From Ilyonectria destructans (Eukaryota > Ascomycota > Sordariomycetes > Hypocreales > Nectriaceae): DNA of 64,000 nt. The stretch covers positions 1,984,001 to 2,048,000 of the forward strand of contig JAHEWK010000001.1 of NCBI GenBank assembly GCA_020740775.1, written 5' to 3'. The notes under the pieces were generated by a model. The model was not told the origin of the DNA. It saw only the letters and a list, made by a program, of their open reading frames with translations, and searched no databases. Below are positions 21,444 through 33,607 of this stretch, piece after piece. A program made the position numbers and the translations under genes. The first letter of the stretch is position 1. Each line of letters begins with the position of its first letter.

Positions 21444-24192
21444 TTAGAAGAAGATGAGGTCATCTTCCTTCCATCCCATACTCGAGAAGATCTCTCTCGC
21501 ACTCTTTTCCATCGGTCCAGGTCCGCACACAAGCACCAACTCGTCCCCTGCGTCGTTGGATGCCGGCCTTCCCACCTCCTTTTCATACAACGCCTGGCTC
21601 AACCGACCAGTAACGCCCGTCCACGATGATGGTGGCTTGGTGAGGGCGTGGATGATCCGGCACCGGCCTGGGTTTGCCTCGGCGAGGGCGTCGAGTTCCG
21701 CCTTGCACAGAATGTCCTCCTCGGCGCGGTTGCCGTTTAACACGAGACACTCGGTCGGGTCCTCGGCGTCGCGCAACACGGCGCATAATACCTGTCGAAT
21801 CGGGGTGATGCCGGAGCCGCCGCAGATCATGACGAAGCGGCGAACATGGCGAGTGCGACTGCCGATGGTGCATGCGCCCCGGCCCAGGTACTCGAACTTG
21901 CCCACAGGGCCCTTAAACTCAACGAAGTGGCCGAGCGGGAGGCCGTCCAGCGACTGTGTCATTTTGCCGCCGGGTCGGCCGGGTTCATCACGATATATCT
22001 TGATGAGGACGTCAAGGCGACCACACTGCGCGCCGTCCGAGTAGGGCGTGTAAGCGCGGAGGATGGCTTCGCGGGTGACTGGATCACGGAGGCGCATCAT
22101 GAGGTGCTGGCCCGTTGGGAGGCCGACTTGTTGGGCGTCGTGGTCGAGCCGGAAAGAGAAGATCTTTGTGTCCGAGGAGATGGTGTCCTTGCGGTCGAGG
22201 ATGGCCTTGCTCCATGTCTTGGCCTGTAGGAAGATGGGGCGGGTATTATCACTTTCCTCAGAGTCGTCGCCGTCACCGAGAGCAGCTCGGGAGGCTTCGT
22301 CGAGGGTGCCAACGTGGTAGTCTGGCATCATTGCCTTGGCGTTTTCGCTATCTATAGAAATGAATCAGTATGCGAGAGTTATTGAAGACTAAGGGGAGGG
22401 ACAACTTACGAATGGCGACAAACTCCTCCGTCACATCCTGGCCAGCGGCCCCGAAGATAGACGCCGCGCCACCGGGATGGCCCTCTAAGAAGGCCGTGCC
22501 ATCGTACACTTGGCCGTTGACGATGAACCAGGGCTCGACCTCGCCGCCGTGTTGCTTAAGCTCTCCAGCACTGATTGCTCGGTCGACCTTGGGGTTGGTC
22601 ATGCAGATCTCCTTTTCTGGCGTCTGCTCCACGACCTCTTCTGCCTCGCCCGAGACCTTTTCGCCCCAAAAGCCGTTGGCGAGGTTTCCGCCAGACTTCT
22701 TGACTCTATCCATCCAACCGCCCGGCATTAGTGCAGGTTGTGTAGGGTGCTCGAACCGCAGGGAGTGGGCTTCCTTGTGGATCACCACTCGGAACCACGG
22801 GTTATTCATCATGCCCAGAACGCTCCAGTACATGTCTCGAGGCTGAACCATCATCGACTCATCCATTGCGCGGATCATTATGTCGTCCGTTTCTCGGAGC
22901 TCCTCAAGTGGAATATCGAGTTCCCAGAAACACCAACAGAAGCACGTCTCCCGCCACCACATGTCTACCTTGCCGCCAAACAAGGTATCGCCATCTGGAG
23001 CAAGTCGGTACTCATCCTCGGGGTAGTTGATATTTGCCAGCCTCCATGACTTTCCCTTATCTAGGGTGACTTCTACCCTTGTGACTCGCCTTCCACCACC
23101 ACTGTAGGCGTAGCCCCTTGCGGTGTATGTAGTTGGGGCGTTCGCTAAGAGGAGTTTCTCGTCGTGGCCGGGGTAACATATCGCGCTGTTGACATTAAGG
23201 TCGTAAATGGCATACCTCTCGTCCCTCCATACATCCGGCAAGTCGGCACTCGCCTCAGGTGTAACCATCGTGGGAAGCACGCGGTTGTCGAAGATGTGGT
23301 ACCAGCTGTCGCTGGGCTCAGCGGTAACGATTATCCTCTTCAGCCACTTAACGCTCCTTCCACCAATCTGGCCAGGGATGATAATACGAACGGGCTTCCC
23401 GTGGTCTGGATGAAGCGCCTCGCCGTTCATCCTGTGGGCCACCATGACGCCTCGATTGGGATCCATGCACCAGTTCAGCTTGATCGATGTCCCATAGTAG
23501 CCGTTGGGCAGCTTATCAGCGCCCTCGAAGCAGACAAATCTGGCGCCTCGCTTTGGGCGTGCAGCAGCCAACAAGTCGCCGATCGGAACACCAGTCCATA
23601 GAGCGGTTGATAAGCCGGCAGCACCCCATGAGAAACCCTTCGTCTTTCGCACCATATTCTGTTCTTTCCGACGGTTGCCAGCACAGACGAGCGTCACGGG
23701 ATAGGTAGCCTGCTCATAGTCGTGGATGAGATCCCTCACGCTCATCGAGATGGGATTTTCTACCATGCCCTCAACTGAGAACTCCCAGTCCAACTGGTCC
23801 TCGTCTTCGCACTTGGGCACCCCGCCATGATTGCGAACATAATGAAGGTCCTCGCTTGTGAGGAAGCCTTCGTCGTATAAGTCGCTCAGGGGGGCCTCGA
23901 CGTTGAAAGGATGGACACCGGTAAGACGTATTAGGCGTGGATCTCGCTTGACGTGGCTATCTGGGGTTTTGAGGTCTTCGGGTAGAACATCTTTGGATCG
24001 GAAGTTTGGAGGTAAGGGATACCGCTTGGGGAACTGGATCGGCGGTAGGTCTTGTAAGTCTTTGAAGTCTTGGAAACTATTTATTCGAGAAGGCTTTGCC
24101 GTGGCGGGAGGAGATGGAGGGAATTCTATGGCGGGTGATGGTTCCGAGTGCTCGGGAATGGTTCTGAGAACCAATGATGAGAGATGATCCAT
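21444..24192 (-). CDS. niaD: Assimilatory nitrate reductase (NAD(P)H)
   Basis: The enzyme reduces nitrate to nitrite in the cytosol, passing electrons from NAD(P)H through FAD and heme b5 to a molybdenum cofactor. I read two exons, 24192-22410 and 22351-21444, giving 896 residues. The Moco domain (about 60-420) contains VTLVCAGNRRKE with the Mo-ligand cysteine at 170, GAAGLSTALWTGV and PGQIGGRSVKWL. A dimerisation domain follows (RVTRVEVTLDKGKSWR, MNNPWFRV). The cytochrome b5 domain (about 530-605) has heme ligand His572 in LEGHPGG and His595 in EEFVAIHSENA. The FAD/NAD(P)H domain shows LRAYTPYS, MICGGSGITP and LVCGPGPM, ending DDLIFF. The only intron interrupts the codon for His595. I chose the start that gives MDHLSSLVLRTIPEHSEPSP. 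Nitrite reductase and a nitrate transporter are not adjacent, so the cluster known from aspergilli is absent here. The upstream sites fit nitrate induction and nitrogen repression. Confidence 0.95.
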
Positions 24193-24360
24193 GTTAAAGA
24201 GATGTGATTTATCAATGAAACAGTGAGAGACAAAGCATGGTCCTGCGCCTGAGGATGAATGTGCAAAGTAGATATAACGCAAAGGGGTCTAGCCACTGAG
24301 CGGGAATGCGGATGGCACTGTCTAATAACTGGCACTTTGGTGGGAGGTTCGGTCTTTGCG

Positions 24361-24378
24361 CCGCGGAGTGTAGATAAG
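24361..24378. promoter_or_regulatory. Proximal NirA/NIT4 site paired with a GATA site (niaD promoter)
   Basis: CCGCGGAG at 24361-24368 reads CTCCGCGG on the niaD strand and fits the NirA consensus CTCCGHGG. Four base pairs away lies GATAAG (24373-24378), the core of the AreA/NIT2 site. It is about 170 bp upstream of the niaD ATG. The assignment rests on known consensus sequences; binding is inferred. Confidence 0.65.
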
Positions 24379-24486
24379 AACCTGCCGAGCCATTGCTGGC
24401 CTGGGGGTTGTCGGACGGGGTGAACATGATGGTGCCGTGGGTTTTGATGACACTGAGCGAGGAGATGCAAATTACGGTTGAGTGTG

Positions 24487-24494
24487 TCCGCGGA
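24487..24494. promoter_or_regulatory. Distal palindromic NIT4/NirA site TCCGCGGA
   Basis: TCCGCGGA is the palindrome bound by Neurospora NIT4, and the overlapping CTCCGCGG fits the NirA consensus. It lies about 295 bp upstream of the niaD ATG. GATA cores follow at 24547-24552 (GATAAG), 24617-24622 (GATAAC) and 24848-24853 (GATAAG), and a related CTCCGGAG palindrome is at 24561-24568. Confidence 0.65.
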
Positions 24495-25512
24495 GGTGGA
24501 AGCATCAGGGTAGATCAATAGCCGCGGTTGACGAATCACGATGGTTGATAAGGAGAGTCGCTCCGGAGATGTGTGAATCGCTCTGGACCCACTGGGTTGC
24601 CAACCCCCAAGGAAAAGATAACGAAGAACTGAGAGAAAATTGAATGACGCAGGCACGCCACTTTGTTAATGTTGACACAAGGCTTGGAGTTGCTCGTCGC
24701 GGTATCCGTATGTCTTCGATAAATCCAGAACGCTGCCTGGGAATTTAGGATTGTCACAATTTGTCTGTCCAAACCGGCCGTCAACGTGTGTAAGTGGGAG
24801 AAACCATGTGGTGGAGTGACAGAGATTTGATGACACGGTCCAGACGAGATAAGACATCCTTTTCGGCGGGTCAAGCCAAGCAAGTCCAAGGTCTCAAGCG
24901 ACGCATGGGGGGCACCGCGGGCACCGGAAAGCTTCATTCGAAGTCCTGTTATGTCATGTCAGACGTTGGAGGTGATGCGAGATGCAGGTAATCCGCAGTG
25001 CAATCAATGGCTGAGCCGCTACAATGTTGATCCGGCGCAAGAAGGTTTTCGAGCGTTCCGTGGGCCGGACAATGGCTGCACAGCTGAATTCCTTTCAGCC
25101 TCAGGGCAGTCAGTACACAAACTGGTTCCCACTGTGCGCGCATTGGATCCCACCTCGCGCTCACGTTGCCTCACCTCACCCCACTGCTGCAGGGTAGGCA
25201 GGTTCGTCCCCGTACCCAATCAGTTGTGGTGCCGGTAGGGCATCCGCCGCAACCTTCGACCGACCGTCTCCAACTACCTACCTCAACCTAGCATCAAGGT
25301 CGCCAACATTGAAGACGCCTCCCGCGCTGCCTTTTCGCCATTCTCCCGTCCTGCCTCGTCGGACGCACCCATGTCGGCTCTGTTGGACCGTCTACAACAC
25401 CATTTCCCGGGGCAGCACATCCCTTAGCAGTCCCTCCCGCGCCGAATGTAGCGCCGCCTGAGCCCATCATCCATCCGACCTCGTTAACTCCATCGCTGCG
25501 TCGTGATCCACC

Positions 25513-28500
25513 ATGGACCGCGCAAGGAAGCGTACACCACCCCAGCGCTCCCCCGGATCCAGCATCCAGCATACTTACCACTCTCATAGGCGAACTGCGC
25601 GCTCTGAACGAAAGGGCTTGGGACGACGAGAAAGGTTCATCGTCGCTGCCCCACCACTTCTCCCCGCTCCCGTTAACCCCAGGACTCTAGATCTCTTCCC
25701 CGTTAGCAAGACCCTCGATTCCTCCCTCAAGAAGAACACCGCCTTCATAAAGCGACTCCGAACCGCCATCACTGCTGCTACCCTCAGCACCTTCCTACAA
25801 GAAATCCGAACTCTGAGCCTGCACAAGTACCTCTCCGAAATCATATCCGCCTGCTATGAAGGACTCTGCCGACTCAAGTCTCCCGGCGAGATTGAGGCCG
25901 GCGTTGAGATTGTCAGCGCTCTCCACCAGCGCTTTGGGCCAAGCGAGTTCACCGAGTACCTAGCATGGCTGCTCGGCAAGGGTATGGCCACTCCGGATAA
26001 GAGTATCCTCAAATCGCTGGCGCCAGAGGTCCGAGAGAAGGAGGAGAAGGAGCGCATTACTCGCCAGCGAGCACTGCTGCGCGTGGTCGCTGAATTGTGG
26101 CTGGTGTGCGCCATCAGGACTCTTGACGACGTGAGTCGACCTGACGACGCGACCAAGGGCGCCGCTGGTAAGGCCGCCGAGCTCAAGCCCCGGAGCAGCT
26201 CGAACAAGGGGGGCGCCGCCGAGCCCTTCCCTCTCGAAGTCCTCAAGGATCTCCTCGGATACGACCGCGAACATGCAAACCTTCCGTTGCTGGTAATTTT
26301 TGTCAAGTCGTTCAGCTGGGATATCTTGGGCGTTAAACCTACTGGGGCTGACGGCCGTAAGACTGTGGAGGAGGACGGACTTGCAACTACAGCCAACGGG
26401 GAGAGTCAAGATGATGACGTTTATGAATCCGGGACCTCTTCTGCCGCAGACCAACCTTTCACTGAGCCCGAATTGCGAGACCGCTTTAGGAATGTCCTCA
26501 AGAGGTACTTTGAAGACGTGAAAGCACACATTGTGCGGGACCAGAAGTCCATCCAGTCGCAGGCTAGACGAAATGCTGAAGCCTATGTCAAATCCGGCGA
26601 AGTTTTTGAAGATCGCCAGGCCAACTACGAGAAGCAGGTCAAAGCCCAGGAACGTCTGGTCTCCAACGCCCAGGTTATCGCCGATGCTATTGGCGCTGAT
26701 ATGCCTGACTTGAAGGATTCGGACGACTCTTTGGGGGCAGCGAATGGATCTATCGGCCTTGTCAAGACCGGCGACTACTTGCGATCGATGGGGGATGGTG
26801 CTGGAATCTGGGAGGACGAGGACGAGCGTCGCTTCTACGAAAACCTGGTCGATCTGAAAGGCAAGGTCCCGCCGATCCTTCTCGAGGATGGCAAAAAGAA
26901 GAAGCCCGATGCCGATGAACAGGTTGGAAAGAAGATCGATCAAAACGAGGCTGCCGAGGCTTCCAAGCCACCTGATTCTGCAGACGACCAATCCACCGCT
27001 ATCGCCAACAAGACAATCGGAGCCCAAGTTGATGCCCTCCTAGCTCGCTTACCTGAATTGACCAACAAGGATATCGTGGACCAGACCGCAATCGACTTCT
27101 GCTTCCTCAACTCGAAGGCTTCACGAAACCGCCTGGTCAAGGCATTGACTGAGGTTCCCAAGGGCCGAAGCGACTTGCTCCCCTCGTGGTCTCGCTTGGT
27201 TGCAACTCTCGGACGATATATGCCGGACGTCCCTAAAGGCCTCGTCGAATACCTCGACGCCGAATTCCGCAGCTTGCAACGTCGCAAAGAGAAGGATTTC
27301 CTGGGTCAAGTTAGATTGAGCAACATTCGTTACTTGGCAGAGCTCACCAAGTTCGGCATTGTTCCCGAGCATGTCGTCTTTCACTGCCTCAAGGTTAGCC
27401 TGGACGATTTTTCACGCATGAACATCGAGATCCTCTGCAATCTCATCGAAAATTGCGGCCGATATCTGCTTCGAAACCCCGAGACGTCCCCGCGCATGGC
27501 AAGTTTCCTAGAGACTTTGCAGCGCAAGAAGTCTGTCCAGCACATTGGTCAGCCTGAGCGTATGCTTATCGACAATGCGGTGTACTACGTTGATCCCCCA
27601 GAGCGGCCTGCGATTGAGCAAAAAGAGAGAACACCGATGGAACTCTTTATCCGCAAGCTGATCTACGTTGATATGACCAAGAGGAATTACAGCAAGATCT
27701 TGAAGCAAATCCGCAGACTCCACTGGGAAGAGGCAGAGGTTGTTGCTATTCTAGAAAAGGTTTTCTCGAAGCCAGGAAAGGTCAAGTATGGCAGTGTTCA
27801 CCTCCTCGGCATCCTGCTGAGCGCGCTCTACCGCTACCATCCCGCCTTCGTGGTCAAGGTCATCGATAACGTTGTCGAGTCAGTCAGCTTCGGGCTGGAA
27901 CAGAACGACTTTAGGTTCTTCCAGCGACGTGTCGCTGAGGTCAAGTACCTTGGCGAGCTTTACAACTATCGCATGCTGGAGCACCCTGTCATCTTTGATA
28001 CCATGTACAGGATCATGACGTTTGGATACGGTTGGTAGATACGGTTGACGTATGACGAGGCTTTTGGCTGACTATTTACAGGCGGTCCTCCCCAACCCGG
28101 CCGATTCAACCCCCTTGACCCTCCTGACGACTTCTTTCGCATTCGTCTCGTGGCCACGATGTTAGAAACTTGCGGCATGTTCTTCAACCGAGGCGCTGCT
28201 GGCAAGAAGCTCGACTATTTCTTGTCATTCTTCCAGGTATGTGGCATCTAACAATGAGACTGTCTCGATGCAAGCTAATCATTATCGGTAGTACTATGTT
28301 TTCACAAAGGCCTCACTTCCGCTGGACATTGAATTCACGGTGCAGGACACCTTTGCACTAACTCGACCGCAGTGGAAGCTGGCCGCGAACTTGGAAGAAG
28401 CCGCCAAGGCATTCCAGCTTGCAGTTGCTCAAGACCAGAAAACGGCTGGCATCGACAAGGCTGTCGATATGGACGATGCTACGAGCGGTGCCTCATCGGA

Positions 28501-29271
28501 TGACGACAACGACGACGGTGAAGATGATGATGACAGTGCATCTGACGAAGAAGAAGCCGACGTATGTGTAAGCAGGCTCAAGAGTGGTTCCGCATGGCTG
28601 ACTTCTCCCAACTAGGATGTGGATGACGATTCCGATCGTGAGAGTAGCTTCGACGAAGAGGCCATTGTTGTCACTAGACAGGAAGAGGAGGTTGATCCTG
28701 AAGACGAGGCCGACTTTGAACGCGAATATGCCAAGATGATGACGGAGAGCCTCGAGTCCCGCAAGTTTGAGCGCAAACAGCTCTTTGACGTGCCGCTTCC
28801 AGTTCGACCCAAGAACCGCGAGGCGTCGACGGTATCTGAGCCGAGTACTGCCCAAGAGGAGCAGCCCGCTCCTGGACACACCATGGCCTTCTCTCTTCTG
28901 ACTAAGCGGGGCAATCGTCAACAGGTATGGCGAATGTCGATCGCACTTTTGACTGTACTGATGTGGTAGTAGACGCGAACCGTCGAGCTGCCTTCAGATT
29001 CAACCTTTGCGATTGCTATGAAGAATCAACAACAGGCTGAGCGTGAAGAACAGCAGCGCATCAAAAATCTGGTGCTTAACTACGATCTTCAGCAAAATGA
29101 CGATCCGGACGGTAGTACGGATCCATACCCCCTTTTTAGAAATACCAATATTCATTATTCAACCCAGGCCACGAACGTCCGACGACGTACTATCACAACC
29201 GCTTGGAGCGGTCGAACAAGGACCGAGGCCAGAGGATCCGAAAGCTGCAGCTAAGCGACGTCGACTGGTAA
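25513..29271 (+). CDS. UPF2: Nonsense-mediated mRNA decay factor Upf2 (Nmd2)
   Basis: Upf2 bridges Upf1 and Upf3 in nonsense-mediated decay, in the cytoplasm at the terminating ribosome. I read eight exons: 25513-25531, 25590-25634, 25691-28030, 28082-28236, 28292-28561, 28616-28924, 28973-29111 and 29168-29271, giving 1126 residues. The first two introns (58 and 56 nt) contain no stop in frame and together equal 38 codons, so unspliced DNA also reads open. Splicing restores MDRARKRELRALNERAWDD joined to KDLFPVSKTLDSSLKKN. Three MIF4G-type helical domains follow (near 30-250, 450-650 and 680-900), including KTLDSSLKKNTAFIKRL, YLAELTKFGIVPEHVVFHC and GGPPQPGRFNPLDPPDDFF. A very acidic linker (DDDNDDGEDDDD) precedes the Upf1-binding C-terminus, which ends in NRLERSNKDRGQRIRKLQL, with SDVDW last. 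Confidence 0.93.
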
Positions 29272-30697
29272 GTAACACTCGCATGTGGAAGTATAGCAAG
29301 GGTGAGTTTAGAGGCTAATCGATACTCCAAGGACATGAAACCGATCCCACGGAACGGCTAGTAACATCCCCCCCAAAATCCAACTCCGCCCGAGGCAAGG
29401 GCCGTAGCCAACACGTGTCGAGCGAGTTCGCAACGGATGGTACCATGAATCCATGGACTCGCTCCTGACCTAGGGTAAGGTGGGACTCTGAACCAAGCGT
29501 CGTGTCGCAAACTACATGTCGCCGCCAGTGGCGCAAAGAGTTTGCTATAGTGACGATGAGGCGTCGACGATACGGCTCAGCAGTGGCCATGGTAAGTAAC
29601 ATGACGTCGATAGCAATGGAGACAGTGAGATGAGAATGAGGTTGGGTTCCGTACGAGACTAGGGCCCATAAGAGGGTCAAGTTGCCTGTGAGAAGCGCGG
29701 AGCGCACTACCATCGTTGATAGGGGTCACGCTAGACTCTGAATATGGATGCAATGTGCCTTTGGCAGCCTCAATCAATCGTTTTGACAATGCTCGTTTTC
29801 AGTGGATGAGATGCGTTTGTGGTGTGAATGGTTTTGTTCAGTGTTCCGTGTCCCCCCGCCCATGCGGTCCGAAATGCACCATGATGCACCATTCAAAGGA
29901 CCCGGAAGTCCGCGTCACCCGCGTCATGATCCAAGGATCATAGTCGTGAATATCCTAGACCCAGAGCATTCTCTCCGAGGCTTGGATGGCGGCTGATGAT
30001 ACCTGCCGTTGGATGTGTGCGTTGCATGACGGACACCTGCGTTGATTGTCTTGTTAGTCCGTTTACCGGGATTGGTTTTCGTATTTCGTACGACTGGAAG
30101 CAGTTGTGGATACGCAATCACAGGCGTTTGTTTCTGTAGGGTTGGCTGCTGGCCTTGATTCTCAAATAAGTGATGCGGGCTTCTGGGAGCGCACCTTCCC
30201 TCCAAGTATACACCTCGACATTCACTCGACCAAGCTCCATGTAGGTAGGTACGTAGCCTTTCGGGTCACGCTTTTCTACCTTAAGCACCTGATATTTCCT
30301 TTCTTTCTTGTCTGTCGTGCCCTCTCCTCTCTTGTCTCCTGCACGTAGCCGTGACAGTCCCACACACTCATTAGCTTGCTCGGGTAGTTGCAGAAAGGGT
30401 CAGCCCCTTGACCTGGTTCTAGTCTCCTTGAAGGAGCTCATTACTCAGCCTCTGCAATTGTTTGCAGGCCCAACTCCAACCGGCCGGTTGGGGGCTCGCT
30501 GCACCGTTCCGCGCCCTGGCCTGAGGTGTCTGTCCACATGGCGGTTTGTTCCCCTCAAGTGCGGTTCCAAGTCACTTCACTTCACTCTGACACTTCCATC
30601 ACATGAAGTTTGCATGCCTAAACTTCGCAAATCGAATGCTGAGATCGATAAACAGTGACGCATCATACCCGAAAGCTGCCGCCGCCGCTCCGCAAAC
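29272..30697. other. Intergenic region upstream of the chitin synthase gene
   Basis: This 1.4 kb stretch has no recognisable gene; short frames on both strands lack motifs. A GTAGGTAGGTACGTAG stretch lies at about 30241-30256, of the recurring TAGGTA type. From about 30290 to 30370 the + strand is CT-rich. Confidence 0.5.
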
Positions 30698-33225
30698 ATG
30701 GCCTCCCTGAACGAGTGGCCGATTCAAGACGTAAGTCAACTCCGCGATCTCGGCTCTGGCCCTGACGCTCACACCGTTTACTGACTGCCCATGCCATTCG
30801 AAATTTTAGATTGTCTACACATCCATCGTCGGAGTCATCATGATCATGGCATGCCTCGAATGGTTCCTCTGGCTCGCGGCCTTTGTTTACTGCCTCGTCA
30901 AGGTCTGGCAAAAATCAGAGCATTGGTCTATCAACATGCTCTGCATCATTGTCGGTCTTTCATTCATCTTGTTCCGGTATGTTGCGTTCGAAACGAATAC
31001 AATACATGAATTAAGTAGGCTGAAAAGCGCTACCTAGCATCATCTTTCTCCCCATCATGGTGGTTACGCTTCCGCTTCCTAGCCAGGTCACTCGACTCTG
31101 GCCGGAGGAGATGGTGGCCTCTCTACAGTGGTTCGCCTTCTGGAGCTTCGCTATTCTCCTCAATGTCCCCTGGCTTTTGTGCATCTACCAGCTGGTGACA
31201 AATCAACTTGGTCGGACTAAGCGCATCAAGGAAATACTCGACGATGTCACGGCCCCCAAGGTGGTGATCGTCATGCCTTGCTACCGAGAAGAGCCCGAAG
31301 TTCTCATCACAGCTGTCAACTCCGTGGTTGACTGCGACTACCCGGCAGCCTGCATCCACGTCTTTCTATCCTTTGACGGCGAACAAGAGGACGAGCTATA
31401 CCTGAACACCATTGATAAACTCGGCGTGCCTTTGACCATGGATTCGTATCCTAAGAGCATAGACGTAACCTACCGAGCAGCACGAGTCACTGTCTCACGT
31501 TTCCCTCATGGCGGTAAGAGACACTGCCAAAAATCAACGTTCAAGCTCATCGACAAGGTATATGAGCAGTACCTCAAGCGGAAAGACAACCTCTTCATTC
31601 TCTTCATCGATTCGGATTGCATACTAGATAAGGTATGCCTTCAGAACTTTGTCTACGACATGGAGCTCAGTCCCGGCAATACTAGAGACATGCTGGCCAT
31701 GACTGGAGTCATTACTTCGACAACAAAAAAACACAGTCTCATCACCCTTCTGCAAGATATGGAGTACATCCACGGGCAACTGTTTGAGCGGACAGTCGAG
31801 TCGGGCTGCGGCTCCGTCACCTGTCTTCCTGGTGCTTTGACAATGCTGCGTTTCTCGGCCTTTCGACGAATGGCGAAATACTACTTTGCAGACAAGATGG
31901 AACAATGCGAAGACTTGTTCGACTTTGCTAAATGTCACCTGGGAGAGGATCGCTGGCTCACGCATCTCTTTATGATTGGAGCCAAGAAGCGCTACCAAAT
32001 TCAGATGTGCACGTCTGCATTTTGCAAAACCGAGGCCGTGCAGACCTATCGGTCCCTGGTTAAGCAGCGGCGTCGATGGTTCTTAGGCTTCATCACGAAC
32101 GAAGTCTGTATGTTAACAGACTGGAGACTTTGGAAGCGGTACCCGTTCCTGATATTTGTCCGGTTTTTACAAAACACGATTCGAACGACGGCTCTGCTCT
32201 TTTTCATCATGGTGTTTTCACTAATTACAACGGTAAAAAAGGTGAATGACCTGCCTGTTGGGTTCATCGCTATTTCTCTCGGACTCAACTGGCTGCTGAT
32301 GCTGTACTTTGGAGCCAAGTTGAGGCGGTTTAAGATTTGGTTGTACCCGCTTATGTTCGTTTTGAACCCGTTTTGCAACTGGTATTACATGGTGTACGGG
32401 ATCTTTACCGCAGGACAACGAACATGGGGCGGGCCGCGAGCCGATGCGGCGGCGGCCGACTCCCACACGACAGCACGGGAGGCAGTTGAACAAGCTGAAG
32501 AACAGGGCGATGAACTCAATGTCGTTCCGGAGACGTTCAAAGCCGCACATGTGGCTCGCAGAGCAGCCTCAAAGCCAGAGTCGGCTTCGTCGAGTGGGCT
32601 TGAACGGACAGGGAGTGTGGTCCGACCTCCTGACAAGATTGACGGCCGATTCTCAGCGAGGCAGAGAACAGCGGCAGGAACATATGCACACCTCGACGAG
32701 TGCGAGGCGAATCTCGATGTCGAGACTGGGCTGTCTGGTCGCAGAGACTTGCACCGGCATCAAGAGGATAGGCACCGGCGGGACTCTCTAGACAGCACCT
32801 TATCCGACGCAACAACTGGCAATAGAACCGTCACATCACAACAAGTAGAGGTCTTCATGGACGATGAGGACCGCCGAAAGTATGAGATTGCGCGGTTACT
32901 GAAGTGGGGAAGTTCGAGCGTTACTCCAGAGAGAGGCACGCAAGAGGGACTCGAGCTAATGAATGCTCCTGTGAGAGCAGCGGGTTACCTGACAGTAGTA
33001 GAACCGAGAACTGCTAATTGTCAGTATGATAGAGTTCCGGTGGGCAACGCAACCTCGAGAGTCTCTGGGGAGGGTATGGAGAGAGCGTTGAGGGCGAGTG
33101 AACAAGGCATGACACCAGGGCAACCTGTTAGAGGGCATCATACGTCGTTTGCAAACCGAATAACACGCGTCCAACAGATGGTTACTCGATTGGAGGACGG
33201 GAAGTTTGGGGCTGAGAAGAAGTGA
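30698..33225 (+). CDS. Chitin synthase, GT2 family (class VI / ChsD-like)
   Basis: Chitin synthases polymerise UDP-GlcNAc into chitin at the plasma membrane. I read three exons, 30698-30730, 30810-30976 and 31038-33225, giving 795 residues. Membrane helices near the N-terminus (GVIMIMACLEWFLWLAAF, IIFLPIMVVTLPLP) are followed by the GT2 domain with VVIVMPCYREEPEVL, a DSD metal motif in LFIDSDC, CLPGALTMLR, the general-base motif GEDRWLTHLF and the product-binding QRRRWFLGF. Further helices follow (TALLFFIMVFSLI, VGFIAISLGLNWLLMLYF), then a soluble C-terminal tail of about 250 Ser/Arg-rich residues. There is no myosin motor or cytochrome-b5-like domain, which excludes classes IV, V and VII. 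Size and the RWFLGF context suggest class VI (ChsD type), but the class is less certain than the family. The first exon codes for only eleven residues. Confidence 0.82.
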
Positions 33226-33607
33226 GGGAAAAAAAAAGGGGAGGAGTTGGTTGGGATGTCGGAAGAAGCGGAAGTGAAGAGCGATGAGCCGCTTCAGGAG
33301 CGATGGCATATTTTCTGTTTGTGCGCTAAATCAAGTTGCTAACAATTTCTTAGAGGGGATATTTGCACATGGAGAGAGCATCTTCACCTTCGTCAGAGAG
33401 ATTTATAATACGATATCTCTCCAACATATGTTAGGTCGAAAACAAAACTTGATTTACTACAGCCCATCTGAGTATTAGGACTGGTCTTGTTTGACGTGAC
33501 ATTTGAATATCGCTGATAGGTAGGCGAAAGACAGAATCAGGATTCATAAGTACAGTGACGGAGGCCGTTTCTCACAGAAGCCTTCATCGGTTACTCAATT
33601 AGACCAA

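Larger units (their letters stand above)
24193..25512. other. Divergent promoter region of niaD and UPF2
   Basis: These 1.3 kb separate the niaD ATG (leftward) from the UPF2 ATG (rightward). The niaD half carries the NirA/NIT4 and GATA sites listed separately. The UPF2 half is C-rich near 25230-25510, with ACTACCTACCTCAACCTAG at about 25273. No extra gene is visible. Confidence 0.55.

Noticed and set aside
25960..27027. 355-codon frame antisense to UPF2
   Set aside because: It lies wholly within a conserved MIF4G coding exon; the peptide has no recognisable domain.
29112..29318. Alternative C-terminal frame of UPF2 in 29043-29318
   Set aside because: It runs through a GTAGTA...ACCCAG intron. 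Splicing at 29111/29168 gives the conserved ending QLSDVDW and TAA.
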